A stretch of DNA of 64,000 bases, taken from assembly GCF_019458805.1 (NCBI RefSeq), contig NZ_JAIBOA010000011.1, positions 62,001-126,000 of the forward strand, read 5' to 3'. The notes beneath the pieces were generated by a model. It was not told the DNA's origin. It made no database searches and saw only the letters and a list, made by a program, of their open reading frames with translations. The translations under genes were made by a program, and so were the position numbers. Each line of letters opens with the position of its first letter. Within the stretch, counting starts at the first letter, position 1. The stretch comes from Actinomadura parmotrematis (GTDB lineage Bacteria > Actinomycetota > Actinomycetes > Streptosporangiales > Streptosporangiaceae). Positions 16,357 through 24,969 of the stretch are shown piece by piece.

Positions 16357-16929
16357 ATGCAGAAACTCATCGAGCACGCCCGTTGCTTCACCGGAGACGC
16401 CGACCTGCACCGCCTCGCCGGAGGCCAGTCGCCGCTCGCGCTGTTCATCACCTGCTCCGACTCGCGCGTCATCCCATCGCTGTTCACCGGCGCCCGCCCC
16501 GGCGAGCTGTTCGAGCTGCGCACCGCGGGCAACATCGTGCCCCGCTACCGGCTCGACCGGCCGTCCGGCGAGGCCGCCACCATCGAGTTCGCCGTCGAGG
16601 TGCTCGGCGTCGCCGACATCGTGGTCTGCGGCCACTCCCACTGCGGGGCCGTCGGCGCGATGACGCGCGGCGACGACCTCAGCGCCGTCCCCGCCCTCCG
16701 CGAATGGCTCGCCACCTCCACCCCGCTGCCGGGCGCCGCTCCGGGCGGCGAGGCCGCGGACGCCGCGCAGCGCCACGTCCTCAACCAGACCGCGCGCCTG
16801 CTGGAGTACCCGGGGCTGCGCGAGCGGGTCGCCGGCGGGCGGCTCGGCCTGCACGCCTGGTACTACCGGGTGCACACGGGCGCGGTGCTGGCCCACGACC
16901 CGGGCGCCCGCGCCTTCCTGCCGCTGTGA
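16357..16929 (+). CDS. Beta-carbonic anhydrase
   Basis: A 190-aa beta-class carbonic anhydrase. Zinc ligands are visible as C33-S-D35-S-R37 (ITCSDSR) and H93-x-x-C96 (CGHSHCG), with the AGNIVP loop between. The start is ATG 16357 behind CTGGAGG. It interconverts CO2 and bicarbonate. The stop overlaps the start of the SulP transporter by 4 nt. This pairing is widespread and points to bicarbonate handling rather than sulfate uptake. Confidence 0.9.
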   Translation: MQKLIEHARCFTGDADLHRLAGGQSPLALFITCSDSRVIPSLFTGARPGELFELRTAGNIVPRYRLDRPSGEAATIEFAVEVLGVADIVVCGHSHCGAVGAMTRGDDLSAVPALREWLATSTPLPGAAPGGEAADAAQRHVLNQTARLLEYPGLRERVAGGRLGLHAWYYRVHTGAVLAHDPGARAFLPL

Positions 16930-18362
16930 GGGCCGTGCCCTGGCGCGGCGAGATCGCCGCGTCCCTGGTGGTGTTCCTCGTCGCGCTGCCGCTCTGCGCC
17001 GGCGTCGCCATCGCCTCCGGCGCGCCGCCGGAGCTCGGCCTGGTCACCGGCATCGTCGGCGGCCTCGTCGCGGGGCTGCTGCCGGGCAGCAGCCTCCAGG
17101 TGAGCGGCCCGGCGGCGGGCCTCACCGTGCTCGTGTTCGACGCCGTCCAGCGCTACGGGCTGCCGGTGCTCGGCGCGATCGTGCTGGCCGCCGGGCTGGT
17201 GCAGCTCGCGCTCGGCGCGCTCCGGCTCGGCCGCTGGTTCCGCGCCATCTCCATCGCCGTCGTGGAGGGCATGCTCGCCGGCATCGGCCTCACCATCATC
17301 GCCGGGCAGCTCTACACGATGGCGGGGGAGAAGGCCCCCGGCTCGGGTCTCGCCAAGCTCGCCGGGCTGCCGGCGCTGCTCTGGGACGGGCTGGCCTCGC
17401 CCGCCGTCGCGGTCGGCGCCGCCACCGTCGCCTGCCTGGCGGGCTGGCGGTTCCTGCCGCGGCGGGTGCGCGCCGTCCCGGCGCCGCTCGGCGCGGTGGC
17501 GCTGGTGACGGCGGCGTCCTGGCTGCTCGCCGCGCCCGTCGCCCACCTGGAGATCGCGGGGCTGCTCGGCGTGGTGCAGCCGCCCGGCGGGGACGAGCTC
17601 GCCCGGCTCGCCGAGCTCGGCGTCCTCGGCACCGTCGCCGCGTTCGCGCTGATCTCCTCGGCCGAGAGCCTGTTCAGCGCGGCCGCCGTCGACGGCATGC
17701 ACACCGGCCCGCGCACCGACTACGACAAGGAGCTGATGGCGCAGGGCGCCGGCAACACCGTCTGCGGCCTGCTCGGCGCGCTGCCGATGACGGCCGTCAT
17801 CGTGCGGAGCTCCGCCAACGTCCAGGCCGGGGCGCGCACGAAGGCGTCCCGCGTCCTGCACGGCGTGTGGCTGCTGCTGTTCACGGCGGCGCTGCCCGGC
17901 GTGCTCGGCGCCATCCCGGTGGCGGCGCTCGCGGGCGTGCTCGTACACGCGGGCTGGCGGCTCATCCCGCTGCGCGGGCTCGTCCCGCTGTGGCGGCGGC
18001 ACCGCGGCGAGGCGGTCGTCCTCGCCGCGACCGCCGGCGCCGTCGTCGCCCTCAATCTGTTCGAGGGCGTCCTGCTCGGCCTGCTCCTCGCCGTCGTCAA
18101 GACCGCCTGGGAGACCTCGCACGTCCACATCGAGGTGGACGACCGGCCGGGCGCCCCGCAGATCGGGGTCGCGCTCACCGGCAGCGCGACGTTCCTGCGC
18201 ATCCCGCACATCCTCGGCACCCTGGAGGCGCTGCCCCCCGGACGCCCCGTCGACCTGGACCTGTCGGGCCTGCGCCACCTCGACCACGCCTGCCGCACGA
18301 CCCTCACCGACTGGACCGACCGCAGGAACACCCCCGCCCGGCTCGTCCCCGACGCCGCCTAG
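16926..18362 (+). CDS. SulP-family anion (probably bicarbonate) transporter
   Basis: A 478-aa SulP permease with about 10-12 membrane helices. Signatures include GLVTGIVGGLVAGLLPGSSLQVSGPAAGLTVLV near the N-terminus, GTVAAFALISSAESLFSAAAVDGM mid-protein, and PMTAVIVRSSANVQAGARTKAS. A short C-terminal STAS-like domain (about residues 395-478, with VDLDLSGLRHLDHAC) follows. The GTG start overlaps the carbonic anhydrase stop, so both are made from one message. SulP proteins carry sulfate or bicarbonate; the coupling favours bicarbonate. Confidence 0.85.
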   Translation: MRAVPWRGEIAASLVVFLVALPLCAGVAIASGAPPELGLVTGIVGGLVAGLLPGSSLQVSGPAAGLTVLVFDAVQRYGLPVLGAIVLAAGLVQLALGALRLGRWFRAISIAVVEGMLAGIGLTIIAGQLYTMAGEKAPGSGLAKLAGLPALLWDGLASPAVAVGAATVACLAGWRFLPRRVRAVPAPLGAVALVTAASWLLAAPVAHLEIAGLLGVVQPPGGDELARLAELGVLGTVAAFALISSAESLFSAAAVDGMHTGPRTDYDKELMAQGAGNTVCGLLGALPMTAVIVRSSANVQAGARTKASRVLHGVWLLLFTAALPGVLGAIPVAALAGVLVHAGWRLIPLRGLVPLWRRHRGEAVVLAATAGAVVALNLFEGVLLGLLLAVVKTAWETSHVHIEVDDRPGAPQIGVALTGSATFLRIPHILGTLEALPPGRPVDLDLSGLRHLDHACRTTLTDWTDRRNTPARLVPDAA

Positions 18363-18368
18363 ATCCCG

Positions 18369-21059
18369 CTACCGGCCCGCCCCGGGGGAGCGGCGCGACG
18401 TCCGCTCGACCCGGCGCAGCTCGTGGCGGTCGGCGGCGCCGGTCTTGGCGAGCAGGCTCGCCACATGGGTGTCGACGGTGCGCGGCGACAGGTACAGCCG
18501 GTCGGCGATCTGCCGGTTGGTGAGGCCCTCGGCGACCAGGCCGAGGACGTCGGTCTCGCGGCTGGTGACGCCCGCCGCCCGCAGGAGCGCGGGCACCGCC
18601 CGGTGCCCGCGGCCGCGGCGGGTCGGGGCGCCCGCCTTGCGCAGCAGGTCGCGCGCGAGGCGGGCGAGGCGCTCCTCCCGGGACGCCTCGAAGGCGGCGA
18701 GGTCGGCGCGGAGGGCGGGGACGGGGCGGCCCCAGCCGTCGGCGACGGCGGCGCGCAGCGCCAGCGTCCGGCAGAGGCGCCGCCACCAGTGGTGCTCGGC
18801 GAGCAGCGCGTCTCCCTCGGCGAACAGCCCGGCCGCCTCGGCGGGCCGCCCCGCGCGGCCCGCCGCGACGGCGTCGGCGTAGCGGAGGGCACCCGCGTTC
18901 ACGGCGCGCAGCGTCACGTAGGAGTTGCGGACCTGCTCGCGGGCCTCGTCGCCGCGGTCCCCGGCGAGGGTCCGCAGCAGCGCCCAGAGGCCCCAGTGCG
19001 GGACGGGCGCGGCCTGCCGGCGCCCGTGCAGCAGGCCGAGGCCCTCGTCGAACAGCGGCGCCGCGGCGTCGAGGTCGCCGTCCAGCAGCGCGGACAGGCC
19101 GCGCACCACCGGCGGCAGCGCGGCGATCTCGACGGCCGCGTCCGCGCGTCCCGCCGCCGACGCCAGCAGGGCGGCCGCGCCGTCGCGGTCGCCGGCGAGG
19201 GCGCGGGCGTGCGCGGCGAGCAGCTCGCCCATGGCGGCGAGCGCGGGCATCCGCAGCCGGTCCGCCAGCGCCACGCCCTCGCGGGCGGGGCCCTCCGCAG
19301 CGGCCGGGCCGTCGGCGAGCAGCAGCCCCTCGGCGTGCAGCAGCCCGGCCACGACCGCCTCGGCGAGCCGCCCGGTGTCCAGCGCCAGCTCGCGGGCCTC
19401 GGCCAGCAGCGGCGAGAACGGGTGCGCGCACACCTCGATCGTGCCGAGCTGGATCAGCGCGGTGATCCGCCACGGGCGGAGCCCGTGCTCGGCGGCGAGC
19501 TGCAACGCCCGCTCGTAGACCGAGCGCGCCGCCGCCGGGTCCTCGCGGAGCACGCAGCGGCCGAGGATGACCAGGGCGCGGCAGCACTCCTCGACCCGGC
19601 CCCGCGCCTCGGCCGCGGCGATCGCGGCGGTGGCGAGCCGCGCCGCCCGCGGCAGGTCGCCCGGCCCGAACGCGGCGTCGGCGGCGAGCACGAGGACGCC
19701 GGGGTCGTCGGGGCGGCCCGCGCGGTGCAGCAGCCGGTCGGCCTCCTCCCAGCGGCGCAGCGCGATCGCGGCGTCGGCGAGCCGCACGCACAGCCGGGCG
19801 TGGTCGGCGCCGGTCGTCGCGTCGAGGACGCGCGAGCCCTCGGCGAGCGCCTCGTCGGCGTGGCCGCGCAGCGTCAGCAGCCGGACCCGCTCGACGGCGA
19901 CCTCCGGGCCAGCGCCCGCCCGGTCCAGCAGCGCGGCGGCGTCGTGCAGCGCGCCCCGGACGAGCCCGGCGCGGGCGAGCCGCAGGAAGACCGCCGCGGC
20001 GCGGTCCCGCTCGCCCGCCGCCGCGAGGAGCCCCGCGGCGCGCTCGGCGTCGTCCGGCCCGCCGCGCGCCAGCAGCGCGTCCGCCGACCGGCGGGCCAGC
20101 ACCGCCCGCTCGGGCGCGGTGAGCGACGCCAGCACCGCGTCGCGGGTGAGGGCGTGCCGCCAGCGGAGCGCCTCGCCCTCGGTCACCACCAGGCGGGGCT
20201 GCGCGGCGCGCAGGGCGGCGAGGACGGCGTCCTCGGCGGCGCCGGTGACCGCGCCGAGCAGCGTCCAGTCGGGATCGCCGCCGAGGACGGCGGCCGCCTG
20301 CAGGATCCGGCGCCCGTCCGGGGACAGCGCCGCCAGCCGCTCGGCGACGAGCGCGGCGAGCGTCGGCGCCCGGCCGCCCGCCACCAGCTCCTCGACGAGC
20401 AGCGGCAGCCCGTCGGACTTGCCGAGCACCAGCTCGCGGACCGGCGCGGGCAGGTCGCCGCCCGCGCAGCGGCGGGCCAGCTCCAGGGCGCGGGGTCCGT
20501 CCAGGCGGCGCAGCCGGACGGTGCGCGCGCCCGCGAGGCGCGGCGGGTCCTCGTCGTCGCGGGCCGAGCCGACGACGAGGACGGGCCGGTCGCGGAGCGC
20601 GCCCGCCAGGTACTCCAGGACGGCGCGGGTGTCGGCGTCGGCCCAGTGCAGGTCCTCCAGGACGAGCACGGTGCCCCGGCCGCCGAGCAGCCGGGCGATG
20701 CCCTCGCCGAGCAGCAGCACCGGGTCGGGGCCCGCGGGCGGGCCGCCCGACCAGCCCGGCAGGATCCGCCCGAGCGCGGCGCGGTAGGGGCGGAGCCCCG
20801 GATCGTCGGGCTCGTCGCCGAGGTGCCGGGCGAGGGCCTCCGCGAGCGGCCGATAGGCGCCGCCCGACTGGACGGCCCGCCCGGTCAGCACCGCAAGGCC
20901 GCGTCCGCGGGCGTGCCGCGCCGCCTCGGCGAGCAGCCGCGTCTTGCCGATGCCGGCCTCGCCGAGCACGAGCAGCACGCCGCCGCGGCCGTCGTCCACC
21001 CCGTCCACCAGGCCGTGTACCAGCGCCGTTTCGGCGTCGCGGCCCACCATGCCCGCCAC
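18369..21059 (-). CDS. LAL-type LuxR transcriptional regulator with AAA ATPase domain
   Basis: An 896-aa LAL-family activator. The ATPase domain is N-terminal with Walker A GEAGIGKT (residues 33-40) and a Walker B-like VLVLEDLHWAD (about 130-141). A long Ala/Leu-rich helical-repeat middle follows, and a C-terminal LuxR helix-turn-helix (VTSRETDVLGLVAEGLTNRQIADRLYLSPRTVDTHVASLLAKTG, about 825-870). Members usually activate catabolic or antibiotic genes. It starts with GTG at 21059; an in-frame ATG 9 nt inside is also possible. It is divergent from the pentapeptide protein gene. Confidence 0.88.
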   Translation of the reverse strand: MAGMVGRDAETALVHGLVDGVDDGRGGVLLVLGEAGIGKTRLLAEAARHARGRGLAVLTGRAVQSGGAYRPLAEALARHLGDEPDDPGLRPYRAALGRILPGWSGGPPAGPDPVLLLGEGIARLLGGRGTVLVLEDLHWADADTRAVLEYLAGALRDRPVLVVGSARDDEDPPRLAGARTVRLRRLDGPRALELARRCAGGDLPAPVRELVLGKSDGLPLLVEELVAGGRAPTLAALVAERLAALSPDGRRILQAAAVLGGDPDWTLLGAVTGAAEDAVLAALRAAQPRLVVTEGEALRWRHALTRDAVLASLTAPERAVLARRSADALLARGGPDDAERAAGLLAAAGERDRAAAVFLRLARAGLVRGALHDAAALLDRAGAGPEVAVERVRLLTLRGHADEALAEGSRVLDATTGADHARLCVRLADAAIALRRWEEADRLLHRAGRPDDPGVLVLAADAAFGPGDLPRAARLATAAIAAAEARGRVEECCRALVILGRCVLREDPAAARSVYERALQLAAEHGLRPWRITALIQLGTIEVCAHPFSPLLAEARELALDTGRLAEAVVAGLLHAEGLLLADGPAAAEGPAREGVALADRLRMPALAAMGELLAAHARALAGDRDGAAALLASAAGRADAAVEIAALPPVVRGLSALLDGDLDAAAPLFDEGLGLLHGRRQAAPVPHWGLWALLRTLAGDRGDEAREQVRNSYVTLRAVNAGALRYADAVAAGRAGRPAEAAGLFAEGDALLAEHHWWRRLCRTLALRAAVADGWGRPVPALRADLAAFEASREERLARLARDLLRKAGAPTRRGRGHRAVPALLRAAGVTSRETDVLGLVAEGLTNRQIADRLYLSPRTVDTHVASLLAKTGAADRHELRRVERTSRRSPGAGR

Positions 21060-21198
21060 GCACCCAGTATCGGCGCCCGCCGCCCGCCCGCCATCCGGGC
21101 TTCCACCGACACCCCACCACGTACGTGGCGATTCGGGTACCGTGCCCGGCTATCCGAGTGGAGCGAGGGGCGCGTGGGACGGCCGTAGGGTGGGCGGT

Positions 21199-21861
21199 AT
21201 GGCCGCCCGCACCTCCGTCTTCCGCGAACCGAAGTCCCCCGCCATCCCCGCCACGCTCGCGGCCGCCGGGATCGCCGAGACCGAGCTCGCCGACGACGGC
21301 GTCTACCTGTCGCTGCGCTACGGCGCCGTGCCGATCACCGGCGCCGAGGACGTGGAGTTCGAGCGGTGCCGGTTCGAGGGCACCGGCCTCGCCGGCGTCA
21401 CCCTGCACCGGGCCGGGTTCGCCGACGTCGCCTTCGACGGCTGCGACCTCGCCAACGCCCGGATGTTCACCTCGCGGATGTTCAGCACCGCCGTCCGCAC
21501 CTGCCGGATGACGGGCCTGCACCTCGCCGAGGCCGGCCTGCGCGACGTGCTGTTCGACGGCTGCCGCGCCGACCTCGCCTCGTTCCGCTTCGCGCACCTG
21601 CGCGACGTGGTGTTCCGCGACTGCAACCTGTCCGAGGCGAACTTCCAGAAAGCCGAGCTGACCCGCGTCCGGTTCGAGCGCTGCCGCCTCGCCGGCACCC
21701 AGTTCAGCGGGGCGGCGATGAAGGACGCCCGGTTCACCGGCTGCGACCTCAGCGGCGTCGGCGGCATCCGCAGCTTCGACGGCGCGACGGTCGGCACGGC
21801 GGACGCGCGGACGCTGCTGGACGCGCTGGCGGCCGAGGCCGGCATCACCATCGCCGACTGA
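21199..21861 (+). CDS. Pentapeptide-repeat protein
   Basis: A 220-aa protein built largely of pentapeptide repeats with the A(D/N)LXX/FXXC pattern: FERCRFEGTGLAGVTLHRAGFADVAFDGCDLANARMF, then DVLFDGCRADLASFRF and VRFERCRLAGTQFSGAAM. These form a right-handed quadrilateral beta-helix; some members mimic DNA and protect gyrase, most have no known role. ATG at 21199. It is divergent from the LAL regulator and ends 7 nt from the convergent TetR gene. Confidence 0.85.
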   Translation: MAARTSVFREPKSPAIPATLAAAGIAETELADDGVYLSLRYGAVPITGAEDVEFERCRFEGTGLAGVTLHRAGFADVAFDGCDLANARMFTSRMFSTAVRTCRMTGLHLAEAGLRDVLFDGCRADLASFRFAHLRDVVFRDCNLSEANFQKAELTRVRFERCRLAGTQFSGAAMKDARFTGCDLSGVGGIRSFDGATVGTADARTLLDALAAEAGITIAD

Positions 21862-21868
21862 GCGGCGC

Positions 21869-22510
21869 CTATCCGGCGGGCGGCGGGGCCGAGGGCAGGT
21901 TGAGGCCGCCCTCCAGGACGGCGAAGGCCTCGTCCAGGGCGTCGGACAGCGAGAGCCCGGCGCCCGTCGAGCGGACGTACTCGGCGGCGGCGTGGAAGGC
22001 GCTCATCACCGTCGTGGTGATCACGTGCGGGCGGATGTCGGTGGCCGGGTCGGCGCCGAGCCGCGCCGCGACGGCCGCGGTGATCTCGGCCTGCTTGCGC
22101 TGGGCGTGCTCCAGGCTGCCCGCCATGAGCGCGTCGCTCCGCTCGGTCAGCTCGATCATGCAGGTGAAGCGGCCGGCGTCGAAGCCGAGCTCGCCGTGCT
22201 CGCAGGCCCGCACGGTCGACACCATCGCGCGGCGCAGCGCGGTGATGACCGGCTCGTCGGCGGGGCGGGCGGCGAACGCCTCGTGCACCACCCGCAGCTG
22301 CTCCTCCTGGAAGGTGAGCGCCACGTCCTCCTTGGAGGCGAAGTAGCGGAAGAAGGTCCGCGACGACACGTCCACCGCGTCGGCGATCTCCTCGACGGTG
22401 GTCGCGTCGAAGCCCTTCTCGGCGAACAGGGCGAACGCGGCGTCGACGAGCGCCTCGCGGGTGCGCTGCTTCTTGCGCTCCCGGCGGCCCGCGGGGAGGA
22501 CCTCGGTCAT
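21869..22510 (-). CDS. TetR-family regulator of the adjacent MFS pump
   Basis: A 213-aa TetR protein. The helix-turn-helix region (RTREALVDAAFALFAEKGFDATTVEEIADAVDVSSRTFFRYFASKEDVALTF, about residues 15-66) is typical; the C-terminal ligand-binding part is unclassified. It starts at ATG 22510 and is divergent from the DHA2-type transporter gene, with a palindromic operator candidate in the 122-nt gap. The arrangement strongly suggests ligand-released repression of the pump. Confidence 0.85.
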   Translation of the reverse strand: MTEVLPAGRRERKKQRTREALVDAAFALFAEKGFDATTVEEIADAVDVSSRTFFRYFASKEDVALTFQEEQLRVVHEAFAARPADEPVITALRRAMVSTVRACEHGELGFDAGRFTCMIELTERSDALMAGSLEHAQRKQAEITAAVAARLGADPATDIRPHVITTTVMSAFHAAAEYVRSTGAGLSLSDALDEAFAVLEGGLNLPSAPPPAG

Positions 22511-22581
22511 GGGCCGCAGTGTAACCAGAAAGCCATTCGGCGCCAAATGTCTGCCTGTGATATTGGTCGCTTGACGACTTA

Positions 22582-22596
22582 TGTCATCGCATGACA
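22582..22596. promoter_or_regulatory. Palindromic operator candidate, TetR/MFS gap
   Basis: TGTCATCGCATGACA is a perfect 6-bp inverted repeat with a 3-nt centre. It lies 36 nt before the MFS start and directly after a -35-like TTGACG (22571-22576), where repressor binding would block RNA polymerase. Confidence 0.6.
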
Positions 22597-22632
22597 CTTT
22601 GGGCTCTCCGCCGTCTCCCCGAAGGACCTCCC

Positions 22633-24222
22633 ATGGCGCATCCGTCCGACACCCGCCTGCCGGCGCCCCGCCCGGCCGCCCGCCGCACCCGCGCCGGCCA
22701 CGGGCACCCCTGGCTCACCCTGCTCGCCGTCGCGCTCGGCGTGATGATGGTCGGCCTCGACGCCACCGTCGTCTCCATCGCCAACCCCGCCATCGCCGCC
22801 GACCTCGGCGCGAGCCTGTCCGGCCTCCAGTGGGTCACCAACGCCTACCTGCTCGCCCTCGCGGTCACCCTCATCCCGGCCGGCAAGATCGCCGACCGGT
22901 TCGGCCGCAAGCGCACCTTCCTCGCCGGCGTCGCCGGCTTCGCCGCCGCCTCGCTGCTCATCGGCCTGTCCGGCGGCCTCGGCACGGTCATCTTCTGGCG
23001 GGTGGTGCAGGGGGTCGCGGGGGCGCTCCTGCAGCCCGCCGGCCTCGCCATCCTGCGCGCCACCTTCCCCGCCGAGCGGCTGAACGCCGCCCTCGGCATC
23101 TGGGGCGCGACGGTCGGCGTGTCCATCGCGGGCGGCCCCATCGTCGGCGGCCTGCTGGTGGAGAACGTCAGCTGGGAGTCGGTGTTCTTCCTCAACGCCC
23201 CGCTCGGCGTGCTCGCGCTCGCCGTCGGCCTCTGGGTGATCCGCGAGTCCCGGGACGAGGCGGCCGGCGGGTCGTTCGACCTGCCCGGCGCCGCCCTGCT
23301 GACCGGCGGCCTGTTCGCGCTCGTCTGGGGCCTCATCAAGGCCGGCGAGCACGGCTTCGGCACCGCCGTCCCGCTGGCGTCGTTCGCCGCGGCGGCCGTC
23401 CTGCTCGCCGCGTTCGTCGCCCGCGAGCTGCGCGCGGCGAACCCGCTGCTGCCGATGGCGCTGTTCCGGTCGGTGTCGCTGTCGGCCGCGACCGGCCTCG
23501 TCGTGCTGGCCTTCTTCGGCATGTTCGGCACGATCTTCTTCATCACCCTGTACCTGCAGCAGGTGCACGGGATGAGCCCGGTCGGCGCGGGCGTGCGGAT
23601 GCTGCCGATGACGGCGGTGTTCATCGTCGCCTCGCCCGTCGCGGGCGCCCTCACCAGCAGGTTCGGCCCGCGCGTCCCGCTCGTCCTCGGCATGGTCCTC
23701 ACCGCCGTCGCGCTGTTCGGCCTCGCCCGCATCGGCGTCGACGCCCCCTACCTGCAGATCTGGCCCTGGTTCGTGCTGATCGGACTGGCGTTCGGGATGC
23801 TGATCGTCGCGGGCACCGAGGCGATCGTCGGGAACGCCCCCGAGCACCTGGCGGGCGTCGCGGGCGGCCTCCAGCAGACCGCGTCGCAGCTCGGCGGGGT
23901 GCTCGGCACCGCCGTCCTCGGCACGCTCCTGTCGGGGCGCGTCGGCGACGTGCTGTACGGGCGGCTCACCGAGCAGGGCGTCCCGGCGGCGGCCGCCGAG
24001 AGGCTGGCCGGGCAGTCCGGGCTGGTCAGCCAGGGCGTCGCGCCGGTCCCGCCGGGCAGCACCGGGCGCGCCGCGCAGGAGATCACCGCGGGCAGCCACC
24101 TGGCGTTCATGGACGGCTTCCAGACGTCCATGACGGTCGCCGGCGCGGTCTCCGCGGTCGCGGTCGCGGCGGCGCTGCTCGTGCGGCGCGGCCGCGCGAC
24201 CGGCGGCGCGGCGGCGATCTGA
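22633..24222 (+). CDS. MFS drug exporter, DHA2 family (14 TM)
   Basis: A 529-aa transporter with about 14 membrane segments. DHA2 signatures are LDATVVSIANPAIAADLGASLSGLQWVTNAYLLALA in helix 1-2, the motif GKIADRFGRKRTF, and motif C-like IWGATVGVSIAGGPIVGG. The start chosen is ATG 22633 behind GAAGGACC; an earlier in-frame ATG at 22591 falls within the operator palindrome. It probably exports a toxic or signalling compound by proton antiport under control of the divergent TetR. Confidence 0.88.
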   Translation: MAHPSDTRLPAPRPAARRTRAGHGHPWLTLLAVALGVMMVGLDATVVSIANPAIAADLGASLSGLQWVTNAYLLALAVTLIPAGKIADRFGRKRTFLAGVAGFAAASLLIGLSGGLGTVIFWRVVQGVAGALLQPAGLAILRATFPAERLNAALGIWGATVGVSIAGGPIVGGLLVENVSWESVFFLNAPLGVLALAVGLWVIRESRDEAAGGSFDLPGAALLTGGLFALVWGLIKAGEHGFGTAVPLASFAAAAVLLAAFVARELRAANPLLPMALFRSVSLSAATGLVVLAFFGMFGTIFFITLYLQQVHGMSPVGAGVRMLPMTAVFIVASPVAGALTSRFGPRVPLVLGMVLTAVALFGLARIGVDAPYLQIWPWFVLIGLAFGMLIVAGTEAIVGNAPEHLAGVAGGLQQTASQLGGVLGTAVLGTLLSGRVGDVLYGRLTEQGVPAAAAERLAGQSGLVSQGVAPVPPGSTGRAAQEITAGSHLAFMDGFQTSMTVAGAVSAVAVAAALLVRRGRATGGAAAI

Positions 24223-24308
24223 CGGTGATCTGACGGTGATCACCGTTTCCGGCGCGGCTTTCGGGGTATCGCCCGCTTGCTCCCCGGTCGGCCCCTAGCC
24301 TGCGGTGG

Positions 24309-24956
24309 ATGATGGACGGGTTCTTCAAGCGCTACGCGATGCCGCTCACGTTCCTCGGCGTGTTCGCCGCCGTCGCCGTGGTGCAGGTGCACGTGCTGTC
24401 GGCGGCCGACCGCGACGCGATGATCGGATGGGCGAGCACCAACCTCGCCAACCTCGCGGTCCGGCCGGTCGGCACGCTGGTCGCCTCGGCGTTCGTCGCC
24501 GAGGGCGCGCAGCCGATCCTGCTGGTGTTCGGCGCGATCGGGCTGTTCCCGGTGGCGCGGCGCTTCGGCACGGTCCCGTCGGTCGTGCTCGTCGCCGCCG
24601 CGCACGTGGTGGGGACGCTGGTCAGCGAGGGCGTCGCGCTCGCCCGGCTGGAGCTCGGGCTGCTGTCGTCGTCGATCCGCACGATCCCCGACGTCGGCCC
24701 GTCCTACGTGCTGTCGGCGGCGCTCGTCGCGGCGATCCTGTACGGGCCGGGGCGCCTCCCGCGGCTGCTGGCCGCCGGCGGCCTCGCCGCGCTCGTCCCG
24801 GTGCTGTTCGAGGGCCTGGACCGGCTGGAGGTCGCCGCCGTCGGGCACCTGGTCGCGATGGTCACCGGCGGCCTGGTCGGCGGCCTGCTGGCGCGGCGCC
24901 AGCGCCGCCGCGGCGGGGGCGTCCCCCCGCTCGCGGCGGCGCCGGCGACGGTCTGA
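24309..24956 (+). CDS. Rhomboid-like membrane protein
   Basis: A 215-aa integral membrane protein with about six hydrophobic segments. The end of helix 1 through helix 2 (STNLANLAVRPVGTLVASAFVAEG) and DVGPSYVLSAALVAAILYG followed by AAVGHLVAMVTGGLVGGLL look like actinobacterial rhomboid-like proteins: a Ser in GPSY and a His in GHL are placed as in the serine-histidine pair. The usual GxSG is not conserved, so protease activity is doubtful. Two adjacent ATGs (24309, 24312) and no clear SD. Confidence 0.6.
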   Translation: MMDGFFKRYAMPLTFLGVFAAVAVVQVHVLSAADRDAMIGWASTNLANLAVRPVGTLVASAFVAEGAQPILLVFGAIGLFPVARRFGTVPSVVLVAAAHVVGTLVSEGVALARLELGLLSSSIRTIPDVGPSYVLSAALVAAILYGPGRLPRLLAAGGLAALVPVLFEGLDRLEVAAVGHLVAMVTGGLVGGLLARRQRRRGGGVPPLAAAPATV

Positions 24957-24969
24957 CCGGCGGCCGGGC

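Noticed and set aside
18423..21188. A 921-aa plus-strand open frame over the LAL regulator
   Set aside because: Composition is Gly/Arg/Gln-rich without domains, while the minus strand encodes Walker A, Walker B and LuxR motifs in order.
22591..22632. An upstream ATG start for the MFS transporter
   Set aside because: It lies within the TGTCAT-CGC-ATGACA operator candidate and lacks a ribosome binding site; ATG 22633 has one.
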